A stretch of DNA of 26,334 bases from CAZNEZ01 sp964572475 (GCA_964572475.1 CAZNEZ010000033.1:1-26334), one strand, 5' to 3'. Numbered from the stretch's first letter, positions 7,478 through 15,767 are shown. Made by a program: numbers and translations. The notes: a model not told the origin generated them from the sequence alone.

Positions 7478-7918
7478 ATGACTAAAGAAGTTATTATATC
7501 AATCAATGGTCTTCAGTTTGCAGATGGAGAACAGGATGGTATTGAAGTTATAACAGCTGGTAATTATTATGAGAAGAATGATAAGATATATATAATATAT
7601 AACGAAGTATTAGAAGATACTGGTGAAGTAATTAAGAATACCATAAAGATTAGCAGTAATTCGGTTGAGATGATAAAAAAGGGTTCAACTAATGTTCATA
7701 TGGTGTTTGAAAAGAATCAGAAGAATATAACTTACTATTATACTCCGTATGGAGAGATATTGGTGGGAATAACAGCAACTAGTATTGAATGTAATAGAAC
7801 CCAGGATATGTTAAAGCTTAAGCTGGAATACAGTTTGGAGATTAACTATGAACATATGTCTGATTGCGAGATAAGATTGAAAGTAAGTTCAAAAGAAAGT
7901 ACACAGGTAGGACTTTAG
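7478..7918 (+). CDS. DUF1934 family protein (YwiB-like beta-barrel)
   Basis: 146 residues, cytoplasmic, with no signal or membrane segment. Alternating beta strands are evident, and motifs typical of DUF1934 are visible: an N-terminal VIISINGLQ strand, IYIIYNE and the central YYTPYGEILVGI. The family has a calycin-like barrel fold and no established function. It sits 19 bp after murI and is followed by a strong bidirectional terminator, so murI-DUF1934 is a closed transcription unit. ATG at 7478 has AGAGGAAC upstream. Confidence 0.85.
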   Translation: MTKEVIISINGLQFADGEQDGIEVITAGNYYEKNDKIYIIYNEVLEDTGEVIKNTIKISSNSVEMIKKGSTNVHMVFEKNQKNITYYYTPYGEILVGITATSIECNRTQDMLKLKLEYSLEINYEHMSDCEIRLKVSSKESTQVGL

Positions 7919-7960
7919 CATAATGTGATAGGCAAAAGTCAAAACTGCTATATATTAATA

Positions 7961-8008
7961 AAAGCTAGGTTTATGTTCGCAGCTGCGAGTCACAAATCTA
8001 GCTTTTTA
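7961..8008. terminator. Bidirectional intrinsic terminator
   Basis: AAAGCTAGGTTT at 7961-7972 pairs with 7994-8005 (one G-U wobble), enclosing an inner TCGCAGCTGCGA palindrome. T-runs follow the stem on both strands. It separates the convergent DUF1934 gene and the minus-strand gene ending at 8023. Confidence 0.8.
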
Positions 8009-8022
8009 TAATTATAAATGTA

Positions 8023-8460
8023 TTACTTTTCTCTCTTAGAAAATAGTTTTTTCTTCTTAGGTGGCTCATATACTGGACCACGAACTCTTTTAGCAGCTGT
8101 AACATATAAACCACTAACAGTTGCTTTGACTTCCTGCTTAGGAAGAATTGTTTTGTAAACTTCAGCATCACAGATAAGTGACATTACTTTAGGTCCAACT
8201 TTGACCTTGATAATAGGAAGCTTGGTGCGTCGAAGATACTTAGGGGTCTGCTCATATACTATCTTAGGAAGACCAGCATCGGCTATCTTCATCTTTTTCT
8301 TATCAATAACAAAGAATGACATTGACTGTGAAGCAGCTTCCATAGCTTCTTTTTGTGAATCAGCCTTTTTCTGTGCTTTACGTCCGAAAATGTATAAAAC
8401 AATTAATATTACTACAAGAACTGTTAATACTATTAATCCTATTTTTAGAAATAAATTCAT
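8023..8460 (-). CDS. Small membrane-anchored protein of unknown function
   Basis: 145 residues. One N-terminal hydrophobic segment at about residues 3-26 (LFLKIGLIVLTVLVVILIVL) is followed by a basic FGRKAQKKADSQKEAM helix. A conserved-looking globular region comes next (FFVIDKKKMKIADAGLP, PKYLRRTKLPIIKVKVGPK, CDAEVYKTILP), and the tail is very basic (PPKKKKLFSKREK). The positive charges after the segment predict an N-out, C-in protein with its domain in the cytoplasm. ATG at 8460 has AAAGG upstream; a TTG at 8484 would merely add eight residues. It is transcribed divergently from cls with its own promoter. I do not recognise a characterised family. Confidence 0.75.
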   Translation of the reverse strand: MNLFLKIGLIVLTVLVVILIVLYIFGRKAQKKADSQKEAMEAASQSMSFFVIDKKKMKIADAGLPKIVYEQTPKYLRRTKLPIIKVKVGPKVMSLICDAEVYKTILPKQEVKATVSGLYVTAAKRVRGPVYEPPKKKKLFSKREK

Positions 8461-8505
8461 ATTAATTTTACCTTTCTTATTCAAAATAAATGTTACACAA
8501 GCTTC

Positions 8506-8534
8506 ATTTTAACATTTTATAGGTAAAAATACAA
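8506..8534 (-). promoter_or_regulatory. Probable sigma-A promoter for the small membrane protein
   Basis: Read on the minus strand: TTGTAT (8534-8529), 17-bp spacer, TAAAAT (8511-8506), about 45 bp upstream of the start codon at 8460. Confidence 0.55.
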
Positions 8535-8550
8535 TTCTTTTTTAAAAAAT

Positions 8551-8579
8551 TTGGAAGAATGGTTAGGATGTGTTATACT
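8551..8579 (+). promoter_or_regulatory. Probable sigma-A promoter for cls
   Basis: TTGGAA at 8551-8556, a 17-bp spacer, and TATACT at 8574-8579. It lies 32 bp before the cls start and back to back with the minus-strand promoter. Confidence 0.55.
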
Positions 8580-8611
8580 ATGTACTATCTTAGAACTAAG
8601 GAGAGATTAGA

Positions 8612-10102
8612 ATGACAGATGTTTTTAATATGATTGGTGATATTTGGTCATGGCTTATGTCCAATCTTTTCTATATAAATATTATTCTTTCCATAGCAGT
8701 TGTATTCTTTCAGAGAAGAGATCCAAAAGCTGTGTGGACTTGGCTTTTAGTGCTTTATTTTATTCCTATTGTGGGTTTTATTCTTTATCTTATTATTTGT
8801 CAGGATTTTCATAAAAGTAAGATGTTTAGGGTAAAGGAGATTGAGGATAAATTAAATGGTACTATTCGTAAGCAGGAAGAGCAGCTTGTTAGAAATGAAA
8901 TGATGATTAGTGACGATAAATTGCAGGAATATTCGGACTTGATTCTATATAATCTCGAAACCAATAGCGCTATCTATGATGAGGATAATTCAATTGAATT
9001 TTATACAGATGGCAACGATAAGTTTGCTCATCTTTTTGATGATATGAAAAATGCAAAAGAGTATATTCATATTCAGTATTATATTATTCAGGACGATGAC
9101 TTATTAAGTAAGCTTGAAGAAGTGCTATATGAGAGAATAAATGCAGGAGTAGAGGTAAGGATTCTATTTGATGGCATGGGAAGCAGAGGATTAAAGCATA
9201 AGACGAAGAAAAGGCTTGCTGAAAATGGAGTTAAATTAGGTGAGTTTTTCCCTGCATTTTTAAAAAGATTTCAGCTTCGTATGAATTATAGAAATCATAG
9301 AAAGATTGTTGTAATTGATGGAAAAGTAGCATATACAGGTGGATTTAATGTAGGTAATGAATATTTAGGACTTAAGAAGAGATTTGGCAGATGGCGTGAT
9401 ACGCATATGAGAATTATGGGTTCGGCAGTTATGAGCCTTCAACTTAGGTTTGTTTTAGACTGGAATTATGCAACAAAAGAGAATTTATTTGAAGATGATA
9501 GATATTTTAAAGCTATAGACAATGATAGATTGGCTAAGAACCAGATGCTCGATAACATTGGAATGCAGATAATATCCAGTGGACCAGATAAGAAAAGAGC
9601 AGAGATTCGTGACAACTATCTACGTCTTATTAATAAGGCAAAACACACTATTTATGTGCAAACGCCATATTTTATACCTGATGAACCAGTATTGCAGGCA
9701 CTTAGTATAGCGGCAAGGTCGGGTGTTGAGGTTAAGATAATGATTCCTTGTAAGCCAGACCATATGTTTGTATATTGGGCGACTTATTCATATATTGGAG
9801 AAATGCTTGATGCAGGAGCAAAATGCTATATCTATAATGATGGATTTTTGCATGCAAAGGGTATTATGGTTGATGGTTTGGTTAGCTCTTACGGAACAGC
9901 AAATATGGATCAGAGAAGTCTGTTACTGAACTTTGAGGTGAATGCTGTAATCTATAATGTAGAAGCAACAAAGAGATTAGAGGATATATTTATTGAAGAT
10001 TTGAAAAAAAGTACAGAGTTAACGAAGTATGATTATGATAGAAGGTCTTTAATAATTAGGTTCAAAGAACAAATTTCAAGATTACTTTCTCCAATTATGT
10101 AA
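8612..10102 (+). CDS. cls: Cardiolipin synthase (phospholipase D family)
   Basis: 496 residues, normal for bacterial Cls. Two N-terminal membrane segments (about residues 18-34 and 42-62, with the RRDPKAVWTWLLVL signature between) are followed by two phospholipase D domains. Both carry an intact HxKxxxxD motif: HRKIVVID with TGGFNVGNEY, and HAKGIMVD with GTANMDQRS. The enzyme condenses two phosphatidylglycerol molecules to cardiolipin and glycerol at the cytoplasmic membrane. ATG at 8612 has AAGGAGAG just upstream. It is a monocistronic unit between its own promoter and the terminator at 10126. A minus-strand plsC gene lies directly opposite, also a phospholipid enzyme. Confidence 0.95.
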   Translation: MTDVFNMIGDIWSWLMSNLFYINIILSIAVVFFQRRDPKAVWTWLLVLYFIPIVGFILYLIICQDFHKSKMFRVKEIEDKLNGTIRKQEEQLVRNEMMISDDKLQEYSDLILYNLETNSAIYDEDNSIEFYTDGNDKFAHLFDDMKNAKEYIHIQYYIIQDDDLLSKLEEVLYERINAGVEVRILFDGMGSRGLKHKTKKRLAENGVKLGEFFPAFLKRFQLRMNYRNHRKIVVIDGKVAYTGGFNVGNEYLGLKKRFGRWRDTHMRIMGSAVMSLQLRFVLDWNYATKENLFEDDRYFKAIDNDRLAKNQMLDNIGMQIISSGPDKKRAEIRDNYLRLINKAKHTIYVQTPYFIPDEPVLQALSIAARSGVEVKIMIPCKPDHMFVYWATYSYIGEMLDAGAKCYIYNDGFLHAKGIMVDGLVSSYGTANMDQRSLLLNFEVNAVIYNVEATKRLEDIFIEDLKKSTELTKYDYDRRSLIIRFKEQISRLLSPIM

Positions 10103-10125
10103 GTTAAAAAATTACGCAGAAGCGT

Positions 10126-10157
10126 AAAAAAGCGCTTGTGCCGACAAGCGCTTTTTT
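10126..10157. terminator. Strong bidirectional intrinsic terminator
   Basis: A 14-bp perfect stem (10126-10139 with 10144-10157), loop GCCG, core AGCGCTTGT, with A-run and T-run on either side. It serves the convergent cls and plsC genes. Confidence 0.93.
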
Positions 10158-10165
10158 ATAGTGTC

Positions 10166-10903
10166 TTAGAAAAGTTCTGCGTGATTCTTTGCAACCATAT
10201 CCTGTATTATATCATGTGTGTACACACCTAAATGTTTTTGATTTTCTTTATCTAGTTCTTTTGGATATATAGGTTTACCATATTCAACAATGACTTTCGC
10301 TTTCTTGATATATGGAAAATGATCTTCAAATATAGCAGAGGTATTACAAAAAGCTACAGGTATAATAGGAGAGCCAGATTTTTCAGCAATTTTTAAACTG
10401 CCTTCTTTGAAGTCTCTCATTACTAAATCTTCATGACTTCTAGTTCCTTCTGGAAAGATAAAAATGGAAGTTCCTGATTTAACCATTTCAATACCCTGTA
10501 AAATAGTCTTAAGGCCTTCTTTAATGTTATCTCTATCAAGAAATAAGCAGTTCATAAGTTTCATCCAAGTACTTAAAATAGGCACTTTTTTAATTTCCTT
10601 TTTTGAAACAAATCCAGTTAGCGGAGGAACCATAGAATATGATATAACAATATCAAAAAAACTTCTGTGATTACCTACATATAAAACGGACTGGTTCTTT
10701 GGAATATTGTCAAAACCTTTTACAATAATTTTTGCACCTGATATAAAGATTATAATCTTAAATGCAAGCTGGACAATGGCATAGCTAGTCCTGTCTCTCA
10801 GATTCCTACTGAATAGTCCAAGTATGTATTCAAATAGAAAAAGTACAAGACTAATAATAAAGAATATTAATAAGAAAATAGCTGTAAGTATAAGCCTAAT
10901 CAT
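10166..10903 (-). CDS. plsC: 1-acyl-sn-glycerol-3-phosphate acyltransferase
   Basis: Makes phosphatidic acid from lysophosphatidic acid at the inner membrane face. The 245 residues contain an N-terminal hydrophobic region (about 3-30, and a second at 43-60), the catalytic NHxxxxD motif (His79-Asp84), a conserved LDRD at about 122-125 and the glycerophosphate-binding FPEGTR at 150-155. The ATG at 10903 is chosen for GAGG six bases upstream; upstream alternatives at 10915 (ATG) and 10963 (TTG) lack good sites. A -35/-10 pair at 10981-10953 gives it its own promoter. Acyl-chain specificity cannot be told. Confidence 0.92.
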   Translation of the reverse strand: MIRLILTAIFLLIFFIISLVLFLFEYILGLFSRNLRDRTSYAIVQLAFKIIIFISGAKIIVKGFDNIPKNQSVLYVGNHRSFFDIVISYSMVPPLTGFVSKKEIKKVPILSTWMKLMNCLFLDRDNIKEGLKTILQGIEMVKSGTSIFIFPEGTRSHEDLVMRDFKEGSLKIAEKSGSPIIPVAFCNTSAIFEDHFPYIKKAKVIVEYGKPIYPKELDKENQKHLGVYTHDIIQDMVAKNHAELF

Positions 10904-10952
10904 AAAAAACCTCATTTCTGCGCTATTATTGTATGTGCGCAATTTTATGATT

Positions 10953-10981
10953 AGTATACGCAAAAATGAAAATTATTACAA
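10953..10981 (-). promoter_or_regulatory. Probable sigma-A promoter for plsC
   Basis: Minus strand: TTGTAA (10981-10976), a 17-bp spacer, TATACT (10958-10953). The leader then contains TGCGC/GCGCA arms (10941-10937 and 10923-10919), a possible small hairpin before the ribosome binding site. Confidence 0.6.
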
Positions 10982-11004
10982 GTACTTATCAAATCTTACC
11001 AGAC

Positions 11005-11472
11005 CTATATATTAAAGTATATATGCCAGGGTTCGTGATCATATGGAAGTGTAAAACCAAATTTAGGGGCATTTTGTGAGAGCCATATGCCTTCAGGAGT
11101 ATATCTAAATTCTTCAATAAGGTCATAATCTACGCAAGGTGAGGATATGTCAATAGCAAGACCGCTTTGATGCTGACTATAGCCTGGTTTTACTATGAAC
11201 ATTGAAGTATGAAGATACCCTTTTTGGCTTATACTATCCAGATAGATTTCCTCTTGACGTTTATAGGAACGATATGCCGAAATACCATAAAGAGAAATTT
11301 TGTCATAAAGAGACTTTTGATATAATCTTAGAAGAGGATAATACATTTTATTAGAAATAAGTATTTTATCAGGACAGGCAAATGCGTCTATTCCCCAAAA
11401 AGGAATTGGGGCTCTGACCAGATCGTTTGGGACATATGATGGTGGATAATAATTAGATTCAGGTATAATCAT
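11005..11472 (-). CDS. VanY/LAS-type D-alanyl-D-alanine carboxypeptidase domain protein
   Basis: 155 residues consisting of little more than the zinc peptidase domain. The LAS metal motifs are complete: SxHxxGxAxD (His101, Asp108) and EPWH (Glu147, His150), along with the substrate-region signature SAYRSYKRQEEIY at 65-77. Such enzymes trim the terminal D-Ala of peptidoglycan stem peptides or act on D-Ala-D-Ala. Unlike most relatives it has no signal peptide or membrane anchor: it begins MIIPESNYYPP. Upstream, the frame stays open for about 20 codons but offers no ATG, GTG or TTG. ATG at 11472 has CGAGG upstream. plsC lies 101 bp downstream on the same strand. Confidence 0.85.
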   Translation of the reverse strand: MIIPESNYYPPSYVPNDLVRAPIPFWGIDAFACPDKILISNKMYYPLLRLYQKSLYDKISLYGISAYRSYKRQEEIYLDSISQKGYLHTSMFIVKPGYSQHQSGLAIDISSPCVDYDLIEEFRYTPEGIWLSQNAPKFGFTLPYDHEPWHIYFNI

Positions 11473-11604
11473 GTGGAAAACCTCGTCAATTTTACTTATA
11501 GATATGATATTAATAGTATCCCAAATATATTCGGAAGTATCTTAAAATTGTGTGAATTTACCTAGTGTTTTATTGCAAAAATTATATTCTTGTGTTATCG
11601 TAAA

Positions 11605-11638
11605 TATATGTATTTTCTTATACTAGTAGATACATATA
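11605..11638. promoter_or_regulatory. 9-bp inverted repeat around a putative -10 box
   Basis: TATATGTAT at 11605-11613 and its exact reverse complement at 11630-11638 flank a TATACT (-10-like) at 11619-11624 and an ACTAGT palindrome at 11622-11627. The -35 is weak (TTATCG at 11595-11600, 18-bp spacer). The placement suggests a repressor site over the promoter of the 11667-15757 gene unit. No known regulator motif is claimed. Confidence 0.4.
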
Positions 11639-11666
11639 GTAGTGTATCTTAAAGGAGGCTTACATT

Positions 11667-12356
11667 TTGAATCAAAATGATAACAGGCAGAAATATTTTA
11701 TATTAGTATTAATAGGTTTTTTGGTTATGCTATTAGATATTCATATCAATACAGGTATTAAGATATATCCATCATATCAGACATCATTTTTGGTAGGTGG
11801 CGAGTTTCAGTACTATACGATGAATACCTTTTATGGTGCAATTTGGGAAGCTTTTAGTAATGTTGTATTTACAGGCTTTATTTTTAAAACAGGTATTATA
11901 GGGATTATACTGGTTGCTATTGGAATGAAAAAGCTAGAGAGTGTCAATAGAGTATTTGCCATTGTAAAATTTATGTCGGTTGGAGCTATTATGGTAACTG
12001 TATTGTTGGAAGTTTTACCATTTTTTATGACTGGCGCACAGCTCACATATGTAGTTCTATGTATGGGAATTGCACGTATTGCAATTATGATATCTATGGG
12101 ATATTTCTTTGTATGTGGAGTATGCGATAATATGCGTGGTGTAGCGCATAAGCTAGACAGAAGAACAATAGGAATATCATGGTTTTTAGCAGTAGTATTA
12201 CAGATAGTAGTATTTGTGACTACATGGACACAGTTGCCTAAACTGACGTTTACTTATAATATGATATTTTTCTGGACATTAATATTTTTTATGTATAGTG
12301 TCTGGAAGCAGAGAGACTATATTTTACAGTTTAAGGTACTAGAAGAAAAGGAATAA
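11667..12356 (+). CDS. Multi-pass membrane protein of unknown function (paralogue A)
   Basis: 229 residues with about six hydrophobic segments: 12-25, a region near 56-75, GIIGIILVAIG near 78, VGAIMVTVLLEVLPFF around 106-120, a segment near 127-150, and two at the C terminus. The start is TTG at 11667, supported by AAAGGAGG eight bases upstream; the first ATG would be inside the protein. It is followed after six bases by a second membrane protein of similar size and layout. They share KxxxIxxIGxLxxxxxIxI openings, a GxxLxxxxxxxFF/KK turn and LxVLxPF motifs, so they look like diverged tandem duplicates. I do not recognise a named family; the operon with pncB hints at no specific role. Confidence 0.75.
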   Translation: MNQNDNRQKYFILVLIGFLVMLLDIHINTGIKIYPSYQTSFLVGGEFQYYTMNTFYGAIWEAFSNVVFTGFIFKTGIIGIILVAIGMKKLESVNRVFAIVKFMSVGAIMVTVLLEVLPFFMTGAQLTYVVLCMGIARIAIMISMGYFFVCGVCDNMRGVAHKLDRRTIGISWFLAVVLQIVVFVTTWTQLPKLTFTYNMIFFWTLIFFMYSVWKQRDYILQFKVLEEKE

Positions 12357-12362
12357 ATTACT

Positions 12363-13028
12363 ATGAAGAATAAGAACAAAATATACATGATAGGTGTATT
12401 TATTGGTTTGCTGTTAATATATATCAATATACCACTTTATCTGGATCTTAAGATACCATATAGTTACGAAGCTGATGGACCACTGATTCAATTTATAGCA
12501 TATGCAGTTGTTAAGAATTTTATAGGATTCAATTTTCCGATATCGTTTATAATTAATTTTGCTGGGTATTTATTATTAATATTGTCATTAACCAATTTTT
12601 TTGTATATCATAAGAGGTTCAGGCTTGCAGCAATATCAGGTGGTGTAGCATTGGCAGCTAAGATACTTAAGGTATTGGTTCCGTTTGCGATAACGAATGA
12701 CAGACATATAATTATGGGAATAATAATTGCATTGTTAATAGAGGTTTTTGCAAATGCAGTGATGATTTTTTCTATTGGACTAGGAATTAGTAAGCAGAAG
12801 CAAGTAGATTCATATATGAATATGGAGGTTGGCAAAGATTTTAATTTTGCAGTAGAGATTATAGTTATTTGCAGTATAATAGCACCGATTGTTCATTTTG
12901 GTGTGCTAGCAGAGATTCCATTTTGTACAATAGGATATGGCATTTTACAGATTGCCCTATTGACAGCTGTGGTATATTATATACTAAGAATTAATAAATA
13001 TTGCAAAGAACTAAAGATTTTTGCGTAG
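12363..13028 (+). CDS. Multi-pass membrane protein of unknown function (paralogue B)
   Basis: 221 residues, about six membrane segments. The opening IYMIGVFIGLLLIYINI aligns with the start of the preceding protein, and LLLILSLTNFF...AAKILKVLVPF aligns with its IIGIILVAIGM...VTVLLEVLPF. ATG at 12363 follows the upstream stop by six bases and probably relies partly on translational coupling, since only a weak site (GGAA) precedes it. The pncB ribosome binding site follows directly. No catalytic or transporter signature is evident, so function is unassigned. Confidence 0.75.
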   Translation: MKNKNKIYMIGVFIGLLLIYINIPLYLDLKIPYSYEADGPLIQFIAYAVVKNFIGFNFPISFIINFAGYLLLILSLTNFFVYHKRFRLAAISGGVALAAKILKVLVPFAITNDRHIIMGIIIALLIEVFANAVMIFSIGLGISKQKQVDSYMNMEVGKDFNFAVEIIVICSIIAPIVHFGVLAEIPFCTIGYGILQIALLTAVVYYILRINKYCKELKIFA

Positions 13029-13043
13029 AAGCAGGAGGTTACA

Positions 13044-14495
13044 ATGAGTAACAGAAGTTTAACTTTATTAACAGATTTATATGAATTAACAATGATGCAA
13101 GGATATTTTAAGAACAATACTAATGAGGTTGTTGTATTTGATGCATTTCACAGAGTGAATCCATCAGGAAGCGGCTATGCAATATCCTGTGGATTAGAGC
13201 AGGTTATAGATTATATTAAGAATTTGAAGTTTTCATATGAAGATATAGAATATTTAAGAAGCTTGAATTTATTTGAGGAAGATTTTCTTGATTACTTAAG
13301 TTCATTTCATTTTACAGGTGATATATATGCGATTCCAGAAGGAACAGTTATGTTCCCAAGAGAGCCAATTGTTAAGGTGGTAGCTCCTATTATGGAAGCT
13401 CAGTTAGTAGAGACTGCAATTCTTAATATTGTTAATCACCAGAGTCTTATTGCGACAAAGGCATCAAGAGTTGTGTATGCAGCTCAAGGCGATGGAATTA
13501 TGGAATTTGGACTTAGACGCGCACAGGGACCAGACGCCGGTATATATGGAGCTAGAGCAGCTATGGTTGGTGGATGCATAGGTACTTCTGTTGTACTTAC
13601 AGGTCAGATGTTCGATGTACCAGTGAAAGGAACACATGCTCATAGCTGGATTATGAGCTTTGAAAATGAATATACAGCATTTAGAAAATACGCGGATTTA
13701 TATCCAGATGCATGTCTACTTCTTGTTGATACGTATGATACACTTCGTTCAGGTGTACCTAATGCTATAAAGGTATTTAACGAGTTAAGAGCAGAAGGAC
13801 ATAAATTACCATTTTATGGAATTAGACTTGATAGTGGTGACTTAGCATATCTGTCCAAAAAAGCTAGAAAAATGCTTGACGACGCAGGATTTCCAGATGC
13901 TATTATTTCGGCATCCAGTGATTTAGACGAATATCTTATTGATAGCTTGAAAACTCAGGGTGCAAAGATTACATCATGGGGAGTTGGAACAAATCTTATT
14001 ACAAGCAAGGATTGTCCAGCATTTGGTGGTGTATACAAATTATCAGCTGTTCAGGATGAGAAGACAGGTGAATTTATACCTAAGATTAAAATCTCTGAGA
14101 ATACTGAAAAGATAACTAACCCAGGTAATAAAACGGTATATCGTATATATGATAAAGAGACAGGAAAGATTAAAGCTGATCTGATTGCCCTTGTTACTGA
14201 CCAATTTGATGAGAATGAAGATTTATTAATATTTGATCCTGTTGAAACATGGAAGAGGACAAAGTTAGAAAAAGGAACTTATACAATTAGAGAAATTCTT
14301 GTACCTGTATTTGAACATGGTGTATGTGTATATGAATCTCCAAAGGTAATGGAAATTAGAGAATATTGCCAGAGAGAATTAGATACATTATGGGATGAAA
14401 CAAGAAGACTTGTTAATCCACATCAGGTTCATGTAGATTTATCAGATGAATTGTACAGAATAAAGAAGCAGCTCTTAGACAACTATAGTATGTAG
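13044..14495 (+). CDS. pncB: Nicotinate phosphoribosyltransferase
   Basis: 483 residues, full length for the clostridial form. It converts nicotinate and PRPP (with ATP hydrolysis) to nicotinate mononucleotide, the entry step of NAD salvage. Key motifs are LLTDLYELTM at the N terminus, the FGLRRAQGPD substrate loop, GTHAHSW containing the histidine phosphorylated during ATP coupling, and the phosphate-binding region IRLDSGDLAY. AGGAGG precedes ATG 13044. It lies 15 bp after membrane paralogue B and 8 bp before the HD-GYP gene, so all four genes appear to be one transcription unit. Confidence 0.95.
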   Translation: MSNRSLTLLTDLYELTMMQGYFKNNTNEVVVFDAFHRVNPSGSGYAISCGLEQVIDYIKNLKFSYEDIEYLRSLNLFEEDFLDYLSSFHFTGDIYAIPEGTVMFPREPIVKVVAPIMEAQLVETAILNIVNHQSLIATKASRVVYAAQGDGIMEFGLRRAQGPDAGIYGARAAMVGGCIGTSVVLTGQMFDVPVKGTHAHSWIMSFENEYTAFRKYADLYPDACLLLVDTYDTLRSGVPNAIKVFNELRAEGHKLPFYGIRLDSGDLAYLSKKARKMLDDAGFPDAIISASSDLDEYLIDSLKTQGAKITSWGVGTNLITSKDCPAFGGVYKLSAVQDEKTGEFIPKIKISENTEKITNPGNKTVYRIYDKETGKIKADLIALVTDQFDENEDLLIFDPVETWKRTKLEKGTYTIREILVPVFEHGVCVYESPKVMEIREYCQRELDTLWDETRRLVNPHQVHVDLSDELYRIKKQLLDNYSM

Positions 14496-14503
14496 GTGAA
14501 TAA

Positions 14504-15757
14504 ATGAGTATTATCAGTAGCAAAGATGTTTACAACATTATTAAAAAGTCTCTTGAAATAGTTGACGCTAAGATAATGCAGCATGGTGAGATTACAGGAT
14601 ATATCTTATACAAGATGCTACAGTATCAGGGAAATATTAATCAGACTGAGCTTGCGGAATATACCATGCTTGGCCTGATTCACGATATTGGACTTTATAA
14701 GACAGGGTATAAAGGGGGATTTGGATCAGTAGAGACTACTGATGTATGGGCTCATTCCATATATGGTTATCTATTTATGAAGAATCTAACACCAATGCAC
14801 GATAAAGCAGAGATAATACTTTATCATCATTTGGATTATAAAAAGCATAATGCTATTAAAAGCCAATATTGGACAGTTACAGAATGCCTTACTCTTGCAG
14901 ATAAAATGGATGTATTTATGAGAGCAGAAGATAACGGAATGGAACCTGATTATTTTGCGAAGAATATAAATGTAACATTTTCGGCAAAGGCTTTAGAAAC
15001 TTTTAATATGGCAAATGCTAAGTATAAGATTACAGAAAAACTTGGCAATGGTGAATATAAAAAAGAGTTAGACGAGCTTTTAACTTCAGCACATTTTAGT
15101 GATACATACAAAAAAGAGTATCTTCAAATGCTCAGTTATACGGTTGATTTTAGAAGTGAATATACGGTCGTTCATTCATTGGCAACTACAGCTATAGCAG
15201 TGGAATTAGGACGCTTGTTAAGAAAGAGCGGACATGATTTGCAGGTGCTTTATTATGGTGCACTTCTACATGATATTGGTAAGCTTGCTATTCCGCTTAA
15301 AATATTAGAAGCTCCAAGAAAACTTACAGATGAAGAAATGCGTATAATGAAAGCGCATGTAATTATTACAGAAAGAATGTTAGATGGAGTTATAGATGAT
15401 GAAGTTCTTCAGGTTGCAATCAGGCATCATGAGAAACTTGATGGAACAGGATATCATCGGGGAATTAAAGGTGAAGAACTTACTGAGAATCAGAGAATTG
15501 TTGCTGTTGCGGATATTATTAGTGCGCTCTATGGAAAAAGAAGCTATAAAGAGGGTATGCCGTCAGATAAGGTTAAAGAAATACTACAATCGGATGCAGA
15601 TAATGGTAAGATATGTCCTAAGGTGGTTGGTATAGCCATTAGAAATTATGATAAAATTATGAAGAATTTTGAGGTACAAAGAGAAGATACTATTGATAAG
15701 TATTCTGGAATAATGAAGCAGTATGAGATGATATATGCTAAATTTAAGGGGCTGTAA
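14504..15757 (+). CDS. Tandem HD / HD-GYP domain phosphohydrolase
   Basis: 417 residues with two HD-type metal hydrolase domains. The C-terminal one (about 215-375) is an HD-GYP domain: His224, HDIGK at 256-260, His285, HHEKLDG at 308-314 and Asp337, with GYH in place of GYP at 316-318. The N-terminal one (about 20-140) is a diverged copy that keeps the metal ligand series His27, His60-Asp61, His84, His108-His109 and Asp133 but not the GYP loop. HD-GYP proteins commonly hydrolyse cyclic di-GMP or related cyclic dinucleotides; the substrate here is an inference. There are no sensory or membrane domains. It starts 8 bases after pncB with a weak TAGGTG site, which suggests coupling. Confidence 0.88.
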   Translation: MSIISSKDVYNIIKKSLEIVDAKIMQHGEITGYILYKMLQYQGNINQTELAEYTMLGLIHDIGLYKTGYKGGFGSVETTDVWAHSIYGYLFMKNLTPMHDKAEIILYHHLDYKKHNAIKSQYWTVTECLTLADKMDVFMRAEDNGMEPDYFAKNINVTFSAKALETFNMANAKYKITEKLGNGEYKKELDELLTSAHFSDTYKKEYLQMLSYTVDFRSEYTVVHSLATTAIAVELGRLLRKSGHDLQVLYYGALLHDIGKLAIPLKILEAPRKLTDEEMRIMKAHVIITERMLDGVIDDEVLQVAIRHHEKLDGTGYHRGIKGEELTENQRIVAVADIISALYGKRSYKEGMPSDKVKEILQSDADNGKICPKVVGIAIRNYDKIMKNFEVQREDTIDKYSGIMKQYEMIYAKFKGL

Positions 15758-15767
15758 AGGATATATT

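Noticed and set aside
6874..7506. Several minus-strand open frames across murI and the DUF1934 gene
   Set aside because: They are antisense shadows of real genes, without ribosome binding sites or recognisable domains.
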